Assembly (NCBI GenBank): GCA_938074435.1
Contig: CALJEH010000065.1
Coordinates: 1-36,438 of the forward strand
Direction: 5' to 3'
Origin: an uncultured Alphaproteobacteria bacterium
GTDB lineage: Bacteria; Pseudomonadota; Alphaproteobacteria; Rhizobiales; TMED25
DNA length: 36,438 nt
Below the pieces are notes generated by a model. That model worked only from the letters and a program-made list of their open reading frames with translations, was not told where the DNA came from and made no database searches. Positions 33,019 to 36,438 of this stretch are shown here, piece after piece (the first letter of the stretch is position 1; each line of letters begins with the position of its first letter). The translations under genes were made by a program, and so were the position numbers.

Positions 33019-34103
33019 TCTTTAGTTTTATCTTTATTGATTAAATTTTGATCGTTTGGTGCTTCTTCAATCAGATCAATTTTACGTCCGCTTGTTGCAA
33101 TTTTTTTTGATGAAACGATTATCTTTTCAATATCGTTATTGGCTAGATTAAAATGTTTTTGTAGGTCTTGTACCCTGTTAGTTAATCTGTCTACATCAAG
33201 TAAGATATTACCAACCTCACTTTTTATAATACCTAATTGCTTTTGCATTTGGGCATCACGTATTAATGTTTGAAGAGTTTGCACTGTTAACATTAGTGAA
33301 TTGGGAGAAACAATTGTGATTCCAGTCCTATATGCTTTTTGAATAATATCTCCAAAATTTTCATATAAATCCGCATAAATCGACTCAGATGGAATAAACA
33401 TAACCAATGGCTCTCTTACCTCTCCTGGAACTTTATATTTTTCAGCTATATCACTAACATGCCTCAAAACATCTATTTTTATCCTTGAACTAGCTTTTTT
33501 TATTTCTTCTGATGATTTTGCAGATCTCAGTTGATCAAAACTTTCTAGAGGAAATTTTGAATCAATTGCTATAACCTCATTTGAGTTTGGCATCCTAATT
33601 ATGCAATCAGGTCTTTTCCCATTTGTTAAAGTATGTTGAAATGAGAAGAGATTATTTGGCAATGCGTCCGCAATTATTGACTCCATTCTGCCCTGACCAA
33701 AGGCCCCTCTTTGTTGCTTATTAGATAAAATCCCTTGTAAATCAATTACATTATTTGATAAGTCAGTAATATTTTTTTGAGCATTATCAATGACTGCGAG
33801 TCTTTCAGATAATTTAGTCAAATCTGCGTGTGTTTTCTCACGACTTTCTTTTAATTCTTCTTGTACCTTCTGATTAATCTTATCTTTTACCTCATCTATG
33901 GAATTTCTTAATCTATCATGATTTCCATTAAATAAGTCCGCTAAAGATTTAATTTTCAAATCTAATTCATTATTTTGTTTCAACAACTGTGTAATTTCAT
34001 TAACTGAGACTCTGCTATTTTTTTTACTTTGAATCAGCAGTAAAAATATTAAAATTGTTGAAATTGCTAATATAATTAGAATTATTAATATGGTATCAGG
34101 CAT
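33015..34103 (-). CDS. rmuC: DNA recombination protein RmuC
   Basis: This 362-residue protein has one N-terminal membrane helix (ILIILIILAISTILIFLLLI), a coiled coil (about residues 35-125, rich in K/E/L) and a nuclease-like core: RGAFGQGRMESIIADALP, RPDCIIRMPNSNEVIAIDSKFPLESF and REPLVMFIPSESIYADL. RmuC limits inversions between short repeats and has been linked to phage defence and recombination. The DSKFP motif is the PD-(D/E)xK-like core. It is the only minus-strand gene in this section and is divergent from def. Confidence 0.93.
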   Translation of the reverse strand: MPDTILIILIILAISTILIFLLLIQSKKNSRVSVNEITQLLKQNNELDLKIKSLADLFNGNHDRLRNSIDEVKDKINQKVQEELKESREKTHADLTKLSERLAVIDNAQKNITDLSNNVIDLQGILSNKQQRGAFGQGRMESIIADALPNNLFSFQHTLTNGKRPDCIIRMPNSNEVIAIDSKFPLESFDQLRSAKSSEEIKKASSRIKIDVLRHVSDIAEKYKVPGEVREPLVMFIPSESIYADLYENFGDIIQKAYRTGITIVSPNSLMLTVQTLQTLIRDAQMQKQLGIIKSEVGNILLDVDRLTNRVQDLQKHFNLANNDIEKIIVSSKKIATSGRKIDLIEEAPNDQNLINKDKTKD

Positions 34104-34180
34104 TTTTTCTTAATTTGTAGATTGTACTATTTATTTTAATATGTTTTCAATTAAAATACTAATTTAATATAGAGTAATTT

Positions 34181-34693
34181 ATGATCCATCAAATTCTTAC
34201 AATTCCTAATAAAATACTTCGAGAGAGATCTGAAGAAGTTACAAATATAGATAGAAATATTATTAAAACTCTTGATGATATGGCAGAAACCATGTACGCA
34301 GCCCCAGGTATAGGACTTGCTGCAATTCAGGTAGGTATAAAAAAAAGACTGGTTGTGATTGATTGTGACTACAATCAAGAAACGAAAAAAAACCCCCATT
34401 ATTTTATTAACCCAGAAATTATTTGGAGATCTGAAGAAAAAAGCTCCTATAAAGAAGGATGCCTGTCTATTCCAGAATATTATGAGGAGATAGAAAGACC
34501 ATCTAAATGTAAAGTAAGGTTTTTAGACAAAAAAGGCACAACCAAAGAACTTGAATGTGAAGGAATTCTTGCAACATGTATACAACATGAAATAGATCAC
34601 CTAGATGGTAAATTATTCATAGATTATCTATCAAGGCTCAAAAAGTCTTCAATAGAAAAAAAATTTAAGAAAATAAATAACCGAAAAAATTAA
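34181..34693 (+). CDS. def: Peptide deformylase
   Basis: This 170-residue metal hydrolase removes the formyl group from new proteins. All three motifs are present: GIGLAAIQVG, EGCLSIPE (metal Cys) and QHEIDHLDG (HExxH). The length is standard for a type 1 enzyme. It is followed after 10 nt by fmt, which adds the formyl group, so the pair links start-tRNA formylation with its removal. Confidence 0.97.
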   Translation: MIHQILTIPNKILRERSEEVTNIDRNIIKTLDDMAETMYAAPGIGLAAIQVGIKKRLVVIDCDYNQETKKNPHYFINPEIIWRSEEKSSYKEGCLSIPEYYEEIERPSKCKVRFLDKKGTTKELECEGILATCIQHEIDHLDGKLFIDYLSRLKKSSIEKKFKKINNRKN

Positions 34694-34703
34694 AGTTTTT
34701 ACA

Positions 34704-35633
34704 ATGCGATTAGTTTATATGAGTTCGTCTGAATTTGGAGTTCCAGCTCTTAAGAGTCTTCTTTCCTCCCATCATGAAATTGCTGCAGTGTATACTCAGC
34801 CTCCAAAAAGATCAGGGCGTGGAATGAAATTCACTAAATCTCCAATTTACAAGATTGCAGAAGAGCATGAATTATTAATCAAAACCCCATACAATTTTAC
34901 AGATGAAGATGAAATTAGATCACTGAGCCAATTAAGCCCTGATATAGGGGTTGTTGTATCATATGGATTAATTATCCCTAAAAAGTTTCTATCTATTCCA
35001 AGATATGGTTTTCTCAATATTCACCCTTCACTTCTACCCCGGTGGAGAGGTGCAGCACCAATCCAAAGAGCCCTAATTGAAGGAGATAAGGTCACTGGAG
35101 TTAATATTATTAGGTTAGATGAAGGTCTTGATACAGGCGATATTTGCAAATATATCGAAACACCAATAAATATGGATGATAATTACGCCACACTTGCGGC
35201 AAGATTATCTGAAATTGGAGCGCAACTTCTTATAGATTCTCTAACAGAATTATCAAATGGAAGTATTAAATTTGTAAGGCAAAAAGAAAAAGGCATCACA
35301 TATGCAAAAAAAATCTTCAAAGAGGAAACTAAAATCAACTTTAATAAACCATGCAGGAATGTTTTGAATTTAATAAAAGGGCTTAGCCCATATCCTGGTG
35401 GGTGGTTTAGCTATATAGATGGAGAGAATAGTTTTAGAGTAAGAATTCTCGATGCGAGTGAAAATAACTTGTCTGGTTCACCTGGTGAAATATTGGATAG
35501 TAATCTAACGATTGCCTGCTCTGACAAATCAATTACCCCTATACTAGTTCAGAAGGAAGGCAAGAATCCAATCCAAATTGGAGAATTTCTACGTGGGACC
35601 AAAATTATTAAGGGAAGCATACTCAATCAATAG
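34704..35633 (+). CDS. fmt: Methionyl-tRNA formyltransferase
   Basis: This 309-residue enzyme formylates initiator Met-tRNA using 10-formyl-tetrahydrofolate. The nearly invariant NIHPSLLPRWRGAAPIQRAL holds the catalytic Asn and His, and GVNIIRLDEGLDTGDI supplies the catalytic Asp. The C-terminal OB-like tRNA-binding domain starts near residue 205 (YAKKIFKEE). Full length, ATG 34704. It is in the def-fmt-truA operon. Confidence 0.97.
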   Translation: MRLVYMSSSEFGVPALKSLLSSHHEIAAVYTQPPKRSGRGMKFTKSPIYKIAEEHELLIKTPYNFTDEDEIRSLSQLSPDIGVVVSYGLIIPKKFLSIPRYGFLNIHPSLLPRWRGAAPIQRALIEGDKVTGVNIIRLDEGLDTGDICKYIETPINMDDNYATLAARLSEIGAQLLIDSLTELSNGSIKFVRQKEKGITYAKKIFKEETKINFNKPCRNVLNLIKGLSPYPGGWFSYIDGENSFRVRILDASENNLSGSPGEILDSNLTIACSDKSITPILVQKEGKNPIQIGEFLRGTKIIKGSILNQ

Positions 35634-35648
35634 CAACAATGACCATAA

Positions 35649-36392
35649 ATGAGATATAAACTACACATCGAGTATGATGGGACAAACTATTCCGGCTGGC
35701 AAAGACAGGAAAACTCATCATCAATTCAAGCTAACATTGAGCAAGCAATAGAAAAATTTTGTGGTATGAAAGTAACTGTAAATGGTGCCGGAAGAACTGA
35801 CTCTGGTGTACACGCTTCGGGACAAATAGCTCACTTCGACTTGGACGAGGAGAAAGATCTGAATACGATAATCCATGCTATAAATTTCTACCTAAAGTAT
35901 GAGAAAATTAGTATTTTAAATGTTGAAAAAGTTCCAGATAATTTTGATGCTAGATTCTCAGCAATAATGAGGTATTACAGATATAAAATTATAAATCGAC
36001 AAAGCCCTCTTACTTTCCATAGTAATACTCATGCACACATAAACCAAAGATTAGATATTTCATTAATGCAACAGGCTGCAGATTATTTTATTGGTAAGCA
36101 TGATTTTACTACATTTAGATCTGCAAGCTGCCAGTCTAAATCACCAGTCAAATCTATTGAAAATATTATAGTTAGTAAGGAAAAAGAAAAGATCTATGTT
36201 GATTTTATAGCCAAATCTTTTTTACATACTCAAGTAAGATCAATTATGGGCTGCATTATCAAAGTCGGAATGGGATCGTGGAATCTATCAATGATTCCTG
36301 AAATTATTGAAGCAAAAGACCGAACAAAATGTGCAATGCTTGCTCCATCTTGTGGTTTATATCTAAGAAAAATTGATTATGGTTCTATTTAA
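35649..36392 (+). CDS. truA: tRNA pseudouridine synthase A
   Basis: This 247-residue enzyme makes pseudouridine at positions 38-40 of tRNAs. The catalytic Asp is in GAGRTDSGVHA, preceded by YDGTNYSGWQRQ. HDFTTFRSASCQSKSPVKSI and SFLHTQVRSIMGCIIKVGMG complete the family pattern. The stop codon is the first part of a 12-bp tandem duplication. It is 15 nt after fmt. Confidence 0.97.
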   Translation: MRYKLHIEYDGTNYSGWQRQENSSSIQANIEQAIEKFCGMKVTVNGAGRTDSGVHASGQIAHFDLDEEKDLNTIIHAINFYLKYEKISILNVEKVPDNFDARFSAIMRYYRYKIINRQSPLTFHSNTHAHINQRLDISLMQQAADYFIGKHDFTTFRSASCQSKSPVKSIENIIVSKEKEKIYVDFIAKSFLHTQVRSIMGCIIKVGMGSWNLSMIPEIIEAKDRTKCAMLAPSCGLYLRKIDYGSI

Positions 36393-36414
36393 ATAGTTAA
36401 GCAAATAGTTAAGC
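36391..36414. repeat. 12-bp perfect tandem duplication after truA
   Basis: AAATAGTTAAGC occurs twice head to tail (36391-36402 and 36403-36414), beginning within the truA stop codon. It looks like a replication-slippage duplication. No gene is visible in the remaining 24 nt to the edge. Confidence 0.9.
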
Positions 36415-36438
36415 GTTAAAATAATTATAAATAAATTC

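Noticed and set aside
1-36438. CRISPR arrays, insertion sequences, prophage genes
   Set aside because: No regularly spaced repeats, transposase motifs or phage structural genes were seen on reading the sequence and translations.

Overview
The window reads as a chromosomal segment of an AT-rich, compact-genome alphaproteobacterium, probably a free-living marine lineage. The evidence is the set of gene orders: lptC-lptA-lptB-rpoN; small ORF-murA-hisD-maf-(x)-yacG-tRNA-Phe; membrane cytochrome c / kdsB-pheA; SRP RNA-dnaX-ybaB-recR / rmuC / def-fmt-truA; and yejABEF. These are typical alphaproteobacterial arrangements, spacers are short, and no mobile elements, CRISPR arrays or phage genes are visible. 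I cannot name the species. No stretch longer than about 300 bases lacks a gene or RNA.

Region 1 (1-3211, +): LPS-export genes lptC (cut by the left edge; the ORF track shows only its C-terminal part), lptA and lptB, followed by the sigma-54 gene rpoN. Region 2 (3246-15376) is an accessory catabolic and uptake island between rpoN and tRNA-Phe. An amidohydrolase-CMD pair (+) runs into a minus-strand operon: Gfo/Idh 2, TerC, Fe(II)/2OG dioxygenase, Gfo/Idh 1. That operon is divergent from a plus-strand set: MmgE/PrpD, MR/MLE enolase-superfamily enzyme, Gfo/Idh 3 and a complete TRAP transporter (dctP-dctQ-dctM). No regulator gene is present, but both control regions carry inverted repeats. This is the best candidate for an undescribed pathway: uptake of a small organic compound followed by oxidation, dehydration or isomerisation, and hydrolysis.

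Region 3 (15396-19482, -): tRNA-Phe, yacG, an unrecognised membrane-anchored protein, maf, hisD, murA and a 43-codon basic ORF absent from the ORF track. Region 4 (19535-28595): tRNA-Thr, a flavodoxin-fold protein, an M17 aminopeptidase and an NlpC/P60 hydrolase without a conventional start codon. These meet the convergent yejABEF peptide/muropeptide ABC operon. Together they suggest uptake and trimming of peptides or murein fragments. A membrane-anchored cytochrome c follows. Region 5 (28725-36392): kdsB, pheA, the small SRP RNA, dnaX (with an A9 run at the tau/gamma boundary and a lost zinc module), ybaB, recR, rmuC (-), def, fmt and truA, ending in a 12-bp tandem duplication.

All functions are read from motifs and gene order. 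No database search was run.
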